This document shows positions 10,923-22,812 of a stretch of 60,000 nucleotides of DNA, piece by piece; within the stretch, counting starts at the first letter, position 1, and the number at the start of each line of letters is the position of its first letter. Where the stretch lies: assembly GCA_914767715.1 (NCBI GenBank), contig OU612069.1:10787387-10847386 (forward strand). Direction: 5' to 3'. The position numbers were made by a program, and so were the translations under genes. Source of the stretch: Membranipora membranacea (taxonomy: Eukaryota > Bryozoa > Gymnolaemata > Cheilostomatida > Membraniporidae). The notes under the pieces were generated by a model. That model worked only from the letters and a program-made list of their open reading frames with translations, was not told where the DNA came from and did no database searches.

Positions 10923-12761
10923 TCAACAGGTTAAATAATAACCTTCATTAAGATTTAACCTGCGAAAGTATTCGCTGCGTGCCCATCTTAAATCCTCTAA
11001 TGCATTGCAGCCCGAGGCTTTTAGGAATTTCATTGTCATAAATGGTGATAGAATGTAATCTTCCTTACACAAGTGACAATGACATCTTCCCCCATCTTTC
11101 AATGCAGATCCCCTCCATTCTTTGCACCCGTAAAAACAATCGAGACCTCTTGCTGATATTTCCTTCATTGCGTGTAAATCTGAAACAAAGGCAAATACAT
11201 TTAATTTATTCCTTAGTTTAATTGTAAATCATTGATAAAGCTTTATAATACATTAATATACCTATAAAATACATAATAACTCATTCATTCATATAGTTAA
11301 GGTTATGATACCAGCGTTGTCCGATTTTGACATTTTATATATCGTTAGAAAGCTAATCGAACACTAATTCTGAAAATGTTGGTTTTGGCATGACGCCATG
11401 TCACGGCGTTGTGCTGTTTTGATAAAAGGCAGGATAATCGTTTTTGAGGAGGATTTTTTAGGACAATGTGGTACAGATACTATGGTTCATATCATACTTT
11501 CAACTGCATAATGTTTACAAGAAGCCTCTGAAGCACCCATGAGGGGCATTAAGCACCAGAGGAAAAAAACATCTTTTTATCATTGCTTATTAGCTTATTT
11601 AGGTTACTTTGGATAAATGGATGCGGATCCAATGTGATACGTACCACACACAGAAAAGACAAGCTGTTTACTTTGGGGAGATCTTATGCTACATGTCATG
11701 ACTAATAAAAGACATAAGTATCAATAATTTAAGGAGTTGCCCTCTCTGTCAGAATGCTCATATTTTCCATGACGCCAAACATGCTGTCAAAAGGACCATC
11801 ACTGAGGCCAGACAATTTTTTTGTTAAATTCCTCACATATGAAGCCGCTTTGATTAAGTATAGTTCAAACAGGACATGTCAACAGACTATGTCACTGCAT
11901 ATCAGTTTTCCCTGAAATACGCGCAACACAATGACAAAAACCGCCAATTTTAGGAGCTTTGTAAGATGTTTTTTGGGCTTTCTGTTGCGCGTAATTCGGA
12001 GAAAACTGAGTAAATAAACAATAAACAAAGTAAATAGCCTGCCTTTTCTGTGTGTGGTACGCATCACATTGGATCCTCATCCATTTAACCGAAGCAACCT
12101 AAATAAACTAATAACCAATGATAAAAAGATGATTTGTCCTGTTGCTTATTACCACAGGATCCAGAAATTGCCCCTCATGGGTGCTTCAGAGCCTTCTTGT
12201 AAACATTATGCAGTTGAAAGTATGATATGAACCATAGTATTTGCACCACATCGTCCTAAAAAATCCTCTTCAAAGACGATAATCCTGCCTTTTATCAAAA
12301 TAGCACAACGCCATGACATGACGTCAATCCGAAACCAATATTTTCAGAATCAGTGTTCGATTAGCTTTCCAACGGTATATAAAATGTCAAAATCGGACAA
12401 CGCTGGTATCATAACCTTGAGAATTCACTGGAATGGCTTCTTTCGGCGATTCAAATGCCAATTGGTTTACAATACTGGATAAGTAAAAACCCGAAGCTCT
12501 GAAAGTCGAACAGCAAGAAGAGTTTAAAATGTCTAAAATTTTGCTTTTCACCCATCTCAGTTCAATCTTTGATGATTTCATCAATGAAAATGACATTCGT
12601 AAACACATGTCAAACGTATCTTCTGATGCAATAATTCTACGCTCAGCCACTTGGCACACCTTTGACTTACGTGGAATAGTTCCATCTTTGCAATAGAATC
12701 CAATGGTAGAATGTATTAAGTAATGTGAGAATATAACTAAAGCCACGTCTAAAGTCCTCAT
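10923..12761 (-). CDS. S-A: small secreted 8-cysteine protein, antisense within receptor intron 6
   Basis: I do not recognise this family. Exon 1 is 12761-12671: it starts with ATG (MRTLDVALVIFSHYLIHS) and encodes a hydrophobic signal peptide ending near STIG, then FYCKDGTIP. The donor is C|GTAAGT. Exon 2 is 11179-10923, with acceptor TTTCAG. The frames join in phase 1 to give 115 aa. The mature part has eight cysteines: one in exon 1, then C..C, the triplet CHCHLC, GC, and a C-terminal Cys as the last residue (YYLTC). This fits an extracellular disulfide-rich peptide or ligand. It lies wholly inside intron 6 of R-A on the opposite strand. The S-A intron is 1,491 bp because a foldback element sits in it; the B and C counterparts are 286 and 451 bp. 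A promoter TATA box lies 81 bp upstream of the ATG. The exon-1 frame stays open about 97 codons into the intron. Confidence 0.8.
11300..12418. mobile_element. Foldback element with ~370-bp terminal inverted repeats
   Basis: The left arm starts AAGGTTATGATACCAGCGTT at about 11299 and runs to about 11670. The right arm is its reverse complement, ending AACGCTGGTATCATAACCTT at about 12419. The arms match over their length with some substitutions. The roughly 340-bp centre is non-coding. No transposase is seen, and the target duplication is unclear (flanks TTA / TGA). It is absent from the corresponding introns of S-B and S-C, so it entered after the units duplicated. Confidence 0.85.
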
Positions 12762-12841
12762 TTTATTGATGTCCAATGAACAGAAAATAATAATTGTTTG
12801 TGGAACTTTGTAAAAGTGACAAGTACAACTGAGGCAATAGC

Positions 12842-12849
12842 GTTATATA
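12842..12849 (-). promoter_or_regulatory. TATA box of S-A
   Basis: The minus strand reads TATATAAC, 81 bp upstream of the S-A ATG. S-B and S-C have TATATAATGC at almost the same distance (77 and 80 bp). The conserved position across three diverged copies supports a real core promoter. Confidence 0.6.
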
Positions 12850-13151
12850 CTTGATCCATTGAATTCCATATCTGGAATAGCATCATTAGCTTTCTTTTGC
12901 AAAACAAAGGGCTTGCAAAAATAGCCAGTCCCTAGTAGCAATCTAGAAATGCCCAAATCATCGACACTGTAGGGGTATAATTACTGTTTGCAATTTTGTA
13001 AACAAGACAATTTCTCAGGCTTATTATTCATGCTACTAGGGACAGCCAATCAGATAACAGTCAGATGGGTCCTTGTGTTTAGTGTCCTAACCGTATAACG
13101 CTATGATACTATTTCCATTCTAAGAGAAGAATCTAATTCAGTGACTTGATC
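12849..13151. mobile_element. hAT-like MITE inserted in the S-A promoter
   Basis: A 287-bp segment (12857-13143) is flanked by the 8-bp direct repeat ACTTGATC (12849-12856 and 13144-13151). Its ends are imperfect inverted repeats (CATTGAATT / AATTCAGTG). In S-B and S-C the TATA box is only about 10-20 bp from the conserved TTAACCTCTGACGACTATAA block; in S-A they are about 300 bp apart because of this insert. The 8-bp target duplication fits hAT-superfamily elements. The inverted repeats are short, so the family call is tentative. Confidence 0.55.
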
Positions 13152-13167
13152 TTATTGTTCTGCCCTT

Positions 13168-13200
13168 AACCTCTGACGACTATAAAACACTTAGTGGTCA
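13168..13200 (-). promoter_or_regulatory. Conserved upstream block of the S-A promoter
   Basis: The block TTAACCTCTGACGACTATAA followed by AACACTTAGTGGTCA is nearly identical in all three units (20175-20212 in B, 30070-30110 in C). It is better preserved than most intron sequence around it. It lies upstream of each S TATA box on the minus strand, and also upstream of receptor exon 7 on the plus strand. Confidence 0.55.
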
Positions 13201-14759
13201 GGTATGAAGTGGATTATCTGGCTTACAATTTGAGAATTGACAAAACTGGCTCTAAGTTAAATTTATTCATGTGTGTCATTGTTGTAAAAAGTGTGTCGAT
13301 TACGTTCTCTGATCCTGATTGATCATCAAACATAACCCAAATGGTCATGCATGATTGACACTTGCAAAATTTTAATGTGGTTTATATATTGCAGATTTCT
13401 ATACCCAGGACGGTGAAGATAGGGACGTTGAATATGGGTACGAAGTTATTGGGGAAACTGACCCGTATCTGGACTATTGCGCAATCAATGAATGCGATAC
13501 AATGAGTAATCTTCAACAAGATATTGATGACCGAACAAAAAACCCTGACCTGGAAGAGTCTACTGCCATCGATGCACAACAACAAATTATAGAAAACCGC
13601 CCAAACCGGAAGCGTCCGAACCAGAAGACAAGCAAAAGACTGCCGGCGAGAGGAACACCGTTACCTCGACGCAAAGTGCTTACAAGTTATCTTAGTAACC
13701 TGTCAATCTCTTCAACTTTACAACCCGATGAGAAAATAAAACCATTTCTAGGTAAAAGAGGTGGCCAATCTATTGTACCACAAACAAAAGATTTTACTGA
13801 AGTTAGATCTAGAATAAGTGATAATTCAGGCTTGGGATCTCCTGAAGAAATTGTGGGTCATGCTGTGATGCTCCGGACTCCAATGTCTGAGTTGGAAGGA
13901 CACAGAGAGCATAGAATTGATGAGACACTGCATTCAGATGAAAATTCTTCGCTGTCAGAACCTGATAACCCAACATCAGCTGCCAATCATATAGTTGGTC
14001 ATTTGAATCATACCCCAGCGGCAGCTGTACGCTGTATTGAGTATCAAGATGCGTTAAGTGTCTATGATTGTTATACAGTGGATTAGTTTTTTGTCTTATA
14101 TACCTCTTTGTGTTTACTCAGGGTATTAGAATATTGTATGGATTGTCATATTATGAGGTAATTTATAGCTTTTCATGTTATGCACAAATGCTGAATCTGT
14201 CTTTGTGAATAAAATAAAAGCAGTCAAACTAATTTAGCACTGTTGTAGCACAAAGAAGAACAAACATAGAGCCAAAGTCAAGCCGAATGTGTGTGGGGGA
14301 ATTAACATGGAGCCGTAATTGAGCAAAATAATAATTCAAATCTTAGTTATGTTATAGGGAGAATAAGATAAACCTGAGAGTCATTGGTGCTGGAACAATC
14401 AGTTAAGAATGCCCCTTCCAAACACAGGACGATCCTGCGACATTGAAATTGGTGAATAGCAAGCAGCCTTATCAATGCACCATAACTATCACCATCTCCT
14501 TTAAAGCCTATGGAAAACTGGTGAGGGGGAGGCTGGGATGTTAATTAAAATACACAAACAAGCGATTAAAACTTTTACTCATATTAACAACAAAAGATTG
14601 GGTGACAATGAAAAAATGTATTATAAACAATTACTTATATAATAAGAGAGGAACAACAGAAAAAAACGAGTTAAAATTTTATATGTTATCAATATTCTTT
14701 TGGAGTTGGGATAACAGCTTTGGACAAAGGATTACAACCGTTTAACACTTACCATGTAT

Positions 14760-14845
14760 CGTAATTCTGAGATTTTTAAGCCACAAATTACATCAGTGCA
14801 AAAAAGTCAATAACAGTCACCTGTAAATTTATTGGCTGATTGGAT
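14760..14845 (+). repeat. Recurrent upstream module, unit B
   Basis: A single copy ahead of unit B: ATTCTGAGATTTTTAAGCC, CACAAATTACATCAGTGC, AACAGTCACCTGTAAATTT, ATTGGCTGATTGG. It is preceded by AACAGCTTTGGACAAAGGAT. Confidence 0.65.
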
Positions 14846-17800
14846 AGAGGATCTACATTGTAATACGGATTAAAAGTAGGACCTATAATAGAACAGTGAC
14901 GCAGATAATATCGCAAGAATTAAGCAGGATTTTTAAGGCGGATTTTACCACCTTACTAGTCGGGATTTTATTCATGTACCAACGCCAAGCTCAGCATCAG
15001 TCAGTCAGTATAGATCTCTGTTACCTCAGGGTATTACGCATACTTTACTGGTTATCCCATAATGTGGTAATTTATTTGTATTTGATTACACAAATCTTTT
15101 TTAGTGAAGACAACAAAGCCATTAGTAGCAGGGGCTTAACACTGGGGTTAAGAGGCAGGTAGGGAAGAGGAATCAATTATGCTTTGCCCCATAACATTAC
15201 AAACTGTGCATAAAATTTTGTTCCGACTAATTAAGTCAATGAAAACGTGTGAGCCATTATTAGGGAAGGGGAGCAGATCCTCCAATAGAACATAAGTGCT
15301 GCAACAAACAAATAAGAACGCTCCCCAATAATATGCTCAAATACACAACTCCTGTGCCACCATACTTTTTGGGTACATAAGCCTTTAACTAAGATAGAAA
15401 AACATGGAAACTAAATTTACAAAAAAAGGCTCTAAAAATAATGACATTTCGCTAACTTGTTCCAGTTGATGCAATCATTTGGTTTTAGAAGAAAATCAGA
15501 ACAAAGAACAAGATCAATCAGGATAAAAGTGCAAATAATTTACTCCACCATCAAGTTTTGCAAGTGATTCGGTGTTATGTTAAATCCATGTCTAATGATG
15601 GTTATTCCCTCCATTCTTTGCTAGGCCTGAACTTATCGTTTAGGCAGAGGTGGGATTATTATAACTCAATGATTTGATTGTAAAAAATAATTGGCTATGA
15701 ATTACAATAGTGAAGGTAAAAATGAATGTTTTTGGTTCAAATTTTGTGCTAATTGTGCATTGTACACTGTTGCTCAAAATATTATAACATAATTTGTAAT
15801 TGATCAGGAAATCAAGATATGTGCACTTTATCCTCTGCTGTCTTACTGTATGATGCAAAAGGAAAAATTATTTGTTAGATTCTCACAAACTTTGAATCTG
15901 CTGAGTCGGCGATTGCTTTAGAAATGTGAGTTGACATTTATTGCATTGTACATACCATTACTAGGGGATATCACACCCACATATTGAGTAATTCTGTTAC
16001 ACGTAACAGTCCTTTTGCTTTCTGTCTGGAAAGTTTATTCTTATGGGTTGGTTCAAATATAGTATGTTTTTTGAGCCTCAAAGTATCAAAGCACCTTAGT
16101 TTACTGACGTTTGATATCAATCTTTTGACTTTACTATAACTCCGAGCATTTCAAATAATGGACTAAAACCTTCGGTTTTTTTTACTGGATCAATAATATT
16201 TACATTCAAACTGACAGTATTTATACGTATCATATTATCAAGCCTCAAACTAATAGTTGACCTAGGTTTACTGACATGTCATATCGGTCATTTGTTTGAA
16301 AGCTTACAGACAAACAAATTCGTCACATGCTGCCATTGGTTACTGTTTCGATTCTCTTCATATGCTATAATTGCTGCAGATGGTACGTACCCCTGTACTA
16401 AAAATTTTAAACATTTATAAAACTTTCATTATCATATATGTTATCATTAACTTTTTTAAATCTCCATATAAAACAATAACCATAGATAAACAATTTGTCA
16501 CCAATAAAGTCATTGCTTCTTGATAGTCACAGCCATTTTTGTGGCTCTCAGCTCGGTATCTATGTTCAGTTTCAATCAGATAATGGCCTGAGCAACAACC
16601 GAAAAAATAAGCAAGAACAATTTTTGCAAAAACCTCTCACCTAATCCCATTAAAACTTGATTAATAAGTTTCAACCTTGACAGCAGGGTTTATGCATTTG
16701 TGTAAGCTTACAACAATTTGATGCTTCATGGATGTCGTTTACTTATGTTTACGATATGTAATAGCATTCTCAGTGAGGCCAAAACATAAACATCATTGGA
16801 TGATTTTCTTGCAGATACCGTTCCTGACAAAGCCGAGATTCTAAAATTTTTTGGAAAGCAAGCAACGGTGATACCAGATCATATAAGAAGCGGTGTGATC
16901 TACAGCCCAAGTTATGAGTCGGGTTCTTATGGATTTAGCACTGGATCGAAGTCTTGCAAAGTGCATATCAAAGTACAACGTCACAGTCTCATTGTTCTTA
17001 AACTCAAGCGAAAAGGCCTCTTCAGCAGTGGGCCATGTTTGGAAGATCTGGGTATAGGAGAAAAGAATGTCAAAGGGTTATGTCCCGAACAGAGAGTTTG
17101 ATCAGGACCAGAAGGGATTAATATCACACTGGTACAAGGAGGGGATAATCCAATGCCAAGCTTATATTTAATCTTCACAGGTATGTATATAGAGCATAAA
17201 CATCATGACATCAATTAATAAATCAAAAAATCGATAAAACCACTCAGGTCCACTGGATCAATATAATCAATCAATTTGCAGACATGCATGGTAAGACCCT
17301 TCTATTTCACATTATAGTAGAAAGTTTAAACTTCATAACCATAATTTAATAATTTGAAGTCTGCCTTAGAACATTTTTTTTTGGAATTGTACTAAACTCC
17401 GTTACCAACTTGAAATTCAAAGATATTCTCAAGATGTAAGAGCAATGTTCACACAACTGTCATTGGTATACTGATATAATTCTAAATTTTCAGTTTACTC
17501 TCTATTCACGATGGGCTATGATGAAGACCCTATGATCAGCGTGACACATCATCTAGATGGGTACATAACTGACAATCTATATCATAATAATATGAGTGAA
17601 GAAGGATTGATGAAATTGGAATTGAACTCAATACCGGATGCTGCAACAATAACCTTCACTGTAGAGCTCATGAATATGAAATCTCAAGACCTGCAACTCG
17701 TTGTACGAACTAGGTCCTCTACTATAATTGAGATCTACAATCAGACAACCACAGAAAACCGTGTTATGACATACACAATCATGCCTAACATCGATAAGGT

Positions 17801-19439
17801 CATTGCGCTAGAATACTTACCGATCGACAGTCCAAGGCTGAGCTTGCACAAATCAAATATTCTGGTAAGTTATAGTTTCTGTAAGTGGGAAGACTCTATG
17901 AAATTCATTCTGACTAATTATTCAAATTTCTGCCGCTTTATGCTGTACTCATGCGTCTAGCCACAAAGGTAGAGCGACAATGTGATGATAAATTTCTATC
18001 CTAAAACAAGCGGGCCTGAAGTCATGTATGCTATTGATAATGGTGTCAGCAGTGCTACCTCATAGCCTCCACCTATCCCTCTTGTCTTGTGGCAATGCAC
18101 CAGTTTAATCAATCACAAAACCTTTTCTTGCAGTGGATTCCTGTGAGACAGTCAAAATAAACCATCTTTATTCCATAGTCCAGCCACAGGCAAACTCATC
18201 CTCATATCTTGTGATTTGCGATACGGATTTCGGACAACTGCATGGACACAAGATTTATGAATGTCAAAATCGTGGTCTCCACCAATCATATGCATACCGC
18301 ATATGTTACAGAATTCTTTGGATGTCTCAAGAAATCATTTAAAGGGTAAGAGTTACTGCTGATTACACGTTATGATGACACTAGGTTGGTTGTATCCAAT
18401 ATCCACACTTTCTTGCTGTTTAATGGCTAGAAAGAGTTTGGCAGTAGATTATTTGCTGAGCATCCAATAAAAGTGCCTGGATGGATTATGACTAAGCTAC
18501 GTAAGATTTTGTCATTCTATGCACAGCTGAAATTTTTCTAGTCCCCATTCATTAGTTCTGATTACATCAGGATGGGAGTTCATGCAAAATAACCAAGGCG
18601 TTTCTACACTTTCGAAAGCTAGCACTTTCAAAGTGCAATATACATTCATAGTTTAATTAAATAATTCTTTCACTTTTGACAGACGGAGTTGCTTCAAACA
18701 AGGATGATACTACAGGTTCCCCTACAATTCAATATACTGATCAGGATATGATGGAAGATGGGCTATCTGTTTTGCACCGAACAACCATAATTATCATGTC
18801 TGTATTTGGAACATCCATTTTAGTTGTGATTGCAGTAGGTTTTCATCATTTGCGGCACATTATCAGCCATGCAAGGTAAGTTTTCAATTTGGTTTGTCGC
18901 TATTTGTTCTGGTCATTTTAATCGCTTGGATGAACGCAGTGTCTGATCTATATGTGTATGCTTGTCATTGTTTAGAGAAAATGGTGAATTAACTCTTAGA
19001 AATGAGCCTAACTCTCTCACATGTTTATACATTGCAGGTGTGTTGGAAAATGCTTAAACCAACCAATAATATCACAACCTCTACCAAACATCAACTCAAG
19101 TAAGTTTAAAAAAACAGCCTTGAGATAGCCATCTAGCATTGTCATGCGGCTACCAAAAGTAACCGCGAGCCATCAACTGGAAGTTTGAGTATTATGTTTG
19201 TTATTGTTTGGGCTATGTATCAGGATCTGGAATTTCAACACAGTAACAGGTGAAAGTGAACTCTTCTTTTATTAGTACATATTCAATCATTTTTTCTTTT
19301 GAGGGCTAATATTGTAACATATTCTTTGAGAATGAAAATTATGCCACTAAAGCAGTAAAAAAAATTAGTAGGATAAATGTAGAAAACACAACATCGTTTC
19401 CACAACCTGTTGTTGCTACAAATATCTATGCTGAAAGTT

Positions 19440-20070
19440 TTAACAGGTTAAATAGTAACCATCATGAAAATTTTCTTTACGAAATAGAGCACTTTGTGCT
19501 AACTTAAGGTCGTCTAATGAAGCACAGCCTGAGTCTTTTAGGAATTTATTTGTCAAATTTGGTAGAATGTAATCTTCCTTACACAAGTGACAGTGACATA
19601 TTTTTCCTACAACATATGAGCCGTCCCTCCATGCTTTGCATCCCTTGAAACAGTCCCATTCTTTTGTTGATAGGTTCTTCATAGCATGCAACTCTAAAAC
19701 GAAGACAAATACATATTAAAAATTGGTTTGTGAAGTTCGGCAGATTTCAGGAAACAGTAATCTAGAGCAAGAAATGTGCGCTCTGTTTTTTAAAATTCAA
19801 TTAGCCTAATAAATTCAACCCATACTAAAACAGGCAAGATGGCGAAATCACTGATGGCAAGACCACTGGAAAAGCTCCGGTGGCTCGTTGTTAAAATGTG
19901 ACGCAAATCCGTTCTTGTAATATTATATGCTTATGATAGATAAACTCAACTCTCCCTACACCCAATACATACAACTTACGTGGAATTGTGCCATCTTTGC
20001 AATAAAAACCACTCGTAGAATGTATCAAGTGATATGAGAAGAAAATAAGAGCAACTGCTAAATTCCTCAT
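19440..20070 (-). CDS. S-B: small secreted 8-cysteine protein, antisense within receptor intron 6
   Basis: Exon 1 is 20070-19980 (MRNLAVALIFFSYHLIHS, a signal peptide, then FYCKDGTIP; donor C|GTAAGT). Exon 2 is 19693-19440 (acceptor TTTTAG), joining in phase 1 to 114 aa. Its eight cysteines are at the same places as in S-A and S-C: FYC, DCF..C, CHCHLC, SGC, and the terminal LTC. Other conserved anchors are HAMK, W, KEDYIL, NKFLKDSGCASL and GYY(L/F)TC. Between anchors S-B and S-C differ at about a quarter of positions. An upstream in-frame ATG exists (MSYVMMITF), but the three-way alignment starts at MRNL. It lies inside intron 6 of R-B, which is itself a pseudogene, so this open frame is kept without an intact host receptor. 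Confidence 0.8.
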
Positions 20071-20146
20071 TTCATTCTCACAATTTAATGAGTATGAGCT
20101 TTGCCTTAAGAACAGGATAAAAGTGATCATCATAACATAGGACACA

Positions 20147-20156
20147 GCATTATATA
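20147..20156 (-). promoter_or_regulatory. TATA box of S-B
   Basis: The minus strand reads TATATAATGC, 77 bp upstream of the S-B ATG, with the conserved TTAACCTCTGACGACTATAA block directly beyond it at 20175-20212. Confidence 0.6.
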
Positions 20157-21533
20157 CCTGTTCTTATTATTCCACCCTTAACCTCTGACGACTATAAAAC
20201 ACTTTGTGGTCAGATATGAAGTGGATTATCCTGGTTAAGATTTGAGGACTTGACAAAACTATCTCATAATTATATTGTATGTCGTTAATCAGCTCTCATA
20301 TATATATCAATGTAGTAATCTGGTGTACTTTGATCAATCATTAGATTACCACTAAACCCTCAGAGCAGAAACTGAATTGTTGTGCGCTATTAACCTAATG
20401 ACGTATCCAAATTGAAATATGGATTATATTTTGTAGATTTACAAATCCAGGATGGTAAAGATAGGGACCTTGAATCACGGTACGATGTTATTGGAGAAAC
20501 TGACCCCTATTTAGACTATTGCGTAATCAACGAATGCGACACAATGAGCAATTTTCAACAAGATATAGCAGATAGAACAACAAGCCATGACCTGGAAGAG
20601 TCCACTGCCATCGGTGCACAACAACAAATTAGTGAAATTGTACCATCTATAATTTCTATAGAGCGCAGCCCAAACCTCTCTAACCAAAAGACAAGCAAAA
20701 GACTGCCGGCGAGAGGAACACCTTTACCTCAACGCAAAGTGCTCACGAGTAATTCTAGTAACCTGATAATTTCTCCAACGTTGCAGCCACCAGAGAAAAA
20801 AGAATCAGGTCTCAGTAGAATTTGCCAATCCGTTGCACCACAATCAATAGAGCTCACCGAAAAAATTGTGGGTCAAGCTGTGATGTTCCGGACTCCAATC
20901 TCTGACTTGGAAGGACATAGAGAGCATAAAATTGATGAGACGGTGGATTCAGATGAAAATTCTTCGCTGTCAGAACCTGATAACCCAACATCAGCTGCCC
21001 ACCATACAGTCGGTCATTTGAATTATACCCCAGCAGCAGCTGTGAGGTGTATTGACTATGAAGATGCACTAAGTGTCTATGATTGTTATACAGTTGACCT
21101 GCCTGAAAACTGAGAGCAACATGACGCCGAATATGGCGGCCACGCCTTTAAGGCAATTTTATTTCTCAGTCTTGGGACATAGACAAAACTTTAAATTTTA
21201 ACCAACATTTTAACCAACGACATTTTAACAAAAAACATTAGTTTTTGTCTTATATATCTTTGATGGTTACCATGTTGATATTGATATCATGATTATTTTG
21301 TTTTCCTTCATAATGCTATCATTTATCATTAGATATACTGTTGAAAAAAAGTTTACACTAGAGGGTGTTTTTAAGCCCACAGATCCTGCTGAATCAATCA
21401 CCGAAAGCGCACTTATTGGTTACGTCATTTTGCAAGACCCAAAATAAATTGGGTTGATATATCCCTCTTTTAACTTTCCGTCGCCTTAATAGAATGGTAA
21501 TCAAGTGCCTGCCTATAACAGGACAACCAATAC

Positions 21534-21539
21534 AATAAA
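21534..21539 (+). terminator. Polyadenylation signal candidate, R-B
   Basis: AATAAA sits in a 3' flank conserved between units B and C (context CAATACAATAAAGTTGGAGG), about 420 bp after the R-B stop. The equivalent site in unit C is at 31426-31431. Confidence 0.45.
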
Positions 21540-21839
21540 GTTGGAGGAACCGCCAACAAAGGAGTAGTAATACTTATCTCCAGGTGATACTATAACATAA
21601 AACAGAAATAATCAATCCAGAATTCTCTCACCAAATTGGACCGATGCTCCAACTTTATTATCAGACCAAGTCTCCTGTCAAAAGTTTCAACCTCACACTT
21701 TAACAATATATCATGTGCCTGCCCATAGTATAACTGCACACAATGAAGTAGGATTAACCACCGCCCCTCTAGTCTACAAAGGATTAACAAAACTCATTCC
21801 AGGGGATACAAAAAACGTCAATCACTAACAATCCCTCAT

Positions 21840-21918
21840 AATCCAGGGACTCTTAGACCACAAAAACATCAGTGCAAACAAGTAATAACAGTCTCCTGTG
21901 AAATCATTGGCTGATTAA
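21840..21918 (+). repeat. Recurrent upstream module, unit C copy 1
   Basis: AATCCAGGGACTCTTAGACC, ACATCAGTGCAAAC, AACAGTCTCCTGTGAAATC, ATTGGCTGATTAA. Same order as the copy at 5500. Confidence 0.65.
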
Positions 21919-22734
21919 TAGGAGGATTTCTTTTGTTATGTGGATTATAAGTTGACTCAGTGTTCGTACATACGTATATGCAGACGACATTGCAAAAACC
22001 AAAGAAGGATTTTTAGAAGGAGATTAGCATCGATCAGAAAGTATCAGGTGCCTACACAAAGCCTGTGTATCTGTAAAACTCTCTGATCACTCAGAGTGTT
22101 AGAATATTTCAGGGGTTATCAGATTATGTGGTAATTTATTACTTTTTATGTTACACAAATGCTGAATCTGTCTTTGTAAAGAAGATAAAATCCGTCAAAC
22201 TAATTCAGTGTGAGAAGTTTAGCACTGCAGTACAAGGAAGAATAAACATAGAGTCGTAATCAGCTAAATGTGTGTGGGGGACTTAACATAGAGCCGTAAT
22301 CGAGCAAAATGATTATTCAAATCTGAGTTCTGTTAGGGAGAATAAGATAAACCGAGGGTGATTGGGGCTGGAACAATCAGTTAAGAATGCTCCTTCCAAA
22401 CACAGGACTCCTGTGGTATTGAAATTGGTGAATAGCAAGCAGACTGATCAATGCGTCATAACTATCACAATCTCCAATAGGGCTTTATGGGAAACTGGAG
22501 AGTGGGAGGCTGGGCTGAGATGTTAATTAAAATACACAAACAAGTGATTTTAACTTTTACTCGTATTATCACCAAAAGATTGGGTGACAATGTATTATAA
22601 ACAATATATTATACAATAAGAGAGGAACAACAGAAAAAAACAATTTAGAATTTTATATTATCAAGTTTCTTTTGAAGTCGATATAACAGCTTTGGACAAA
22701 GGACTACAACAACTAAAGCACTTACCAAGTGTCT

Positions 22735-22812
22735 TAATTCTGAGATTTTCAAACCACAAATTACATCAGTGCAAAAAAGTCAATAACAGTCGCCTGAAAA
22801 TTTATTGACTGA
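22735..22812 (+). repeat. Recurrent upstream module, unit C copy 2
   Basis: ATTCTGAGATTTTCAAACC, CACAAATTACATCAGTGC, AACAGTCGCCTGAAAATTT, ATTGACTGATTGG. Same order as the copies at 6448 and 14760. Confidence 0.65.

Larger units (their letters stand above)
7870..14086 (+). pseudogene. Receptor R-A: CUB-Sushi transmembrane receptor, broken
   Basis: Same seven-exon layout as the intact copy in unit C: signal 7870-7930, CUB 8367-8732, cysteine-less CUB-like domain 9070-9440, Sushi 9604-9822, stalk and TM 10271-10594, linker 10720-10796, tail 13395-14086. All splice sites except the TM-exon structure are conserved. Lesions: the signal-peptide frame has TAG at 7876-7878, two codons after the ATG. 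Exon 3 is shifted one base near its 3' end and reads TAA at 9429-9431. A 146-bp LINE 3' end is inserted in the TM exon at 10434-10579. The CUB (four cysteines), Sushi (four cysteines, WSPP) and tail exons are individually open. The tail ends early (YTVD then TAG) because about 140 bp of 3' sequence present in B and C is missing. Three independent lesions make sequencing error an unlikely full explanation. Confidence 0.8.
16327..21113 (+). pseudogene. Receptor R-B: CUB-Sushi transmembrane receptor, broken
   Basis: Exons: signal 16327-16382, CUB 16815-17180, cysteine-less CUB-like 17494-17864, Sushi 18134-18345, stalk and TM 18683-18875, linker 19038-19099, tail 20437-21113. Splice sites are retained. 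Lesions: a 5-bp deletion in the signal-peptide exon (relative to A and C) throws the frame. The first CUB cysteine is Phe (KFFGK instead of NFCGK). CGA has become TGA at 17099-17101 inside the CUB. Exon 3 is one base out of frame at its 3' end, as in R-A. The Sushi exon has a frameshift just before its WSPP..C segment and hits TAA. The TM exon (a 20-residue hydrophobic segment), linker and the 225-residue tail part remain open, with SRYDVI and LDYCVI motifs. An AATAAA lies at 21534-21539. Confidence 0.8.
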
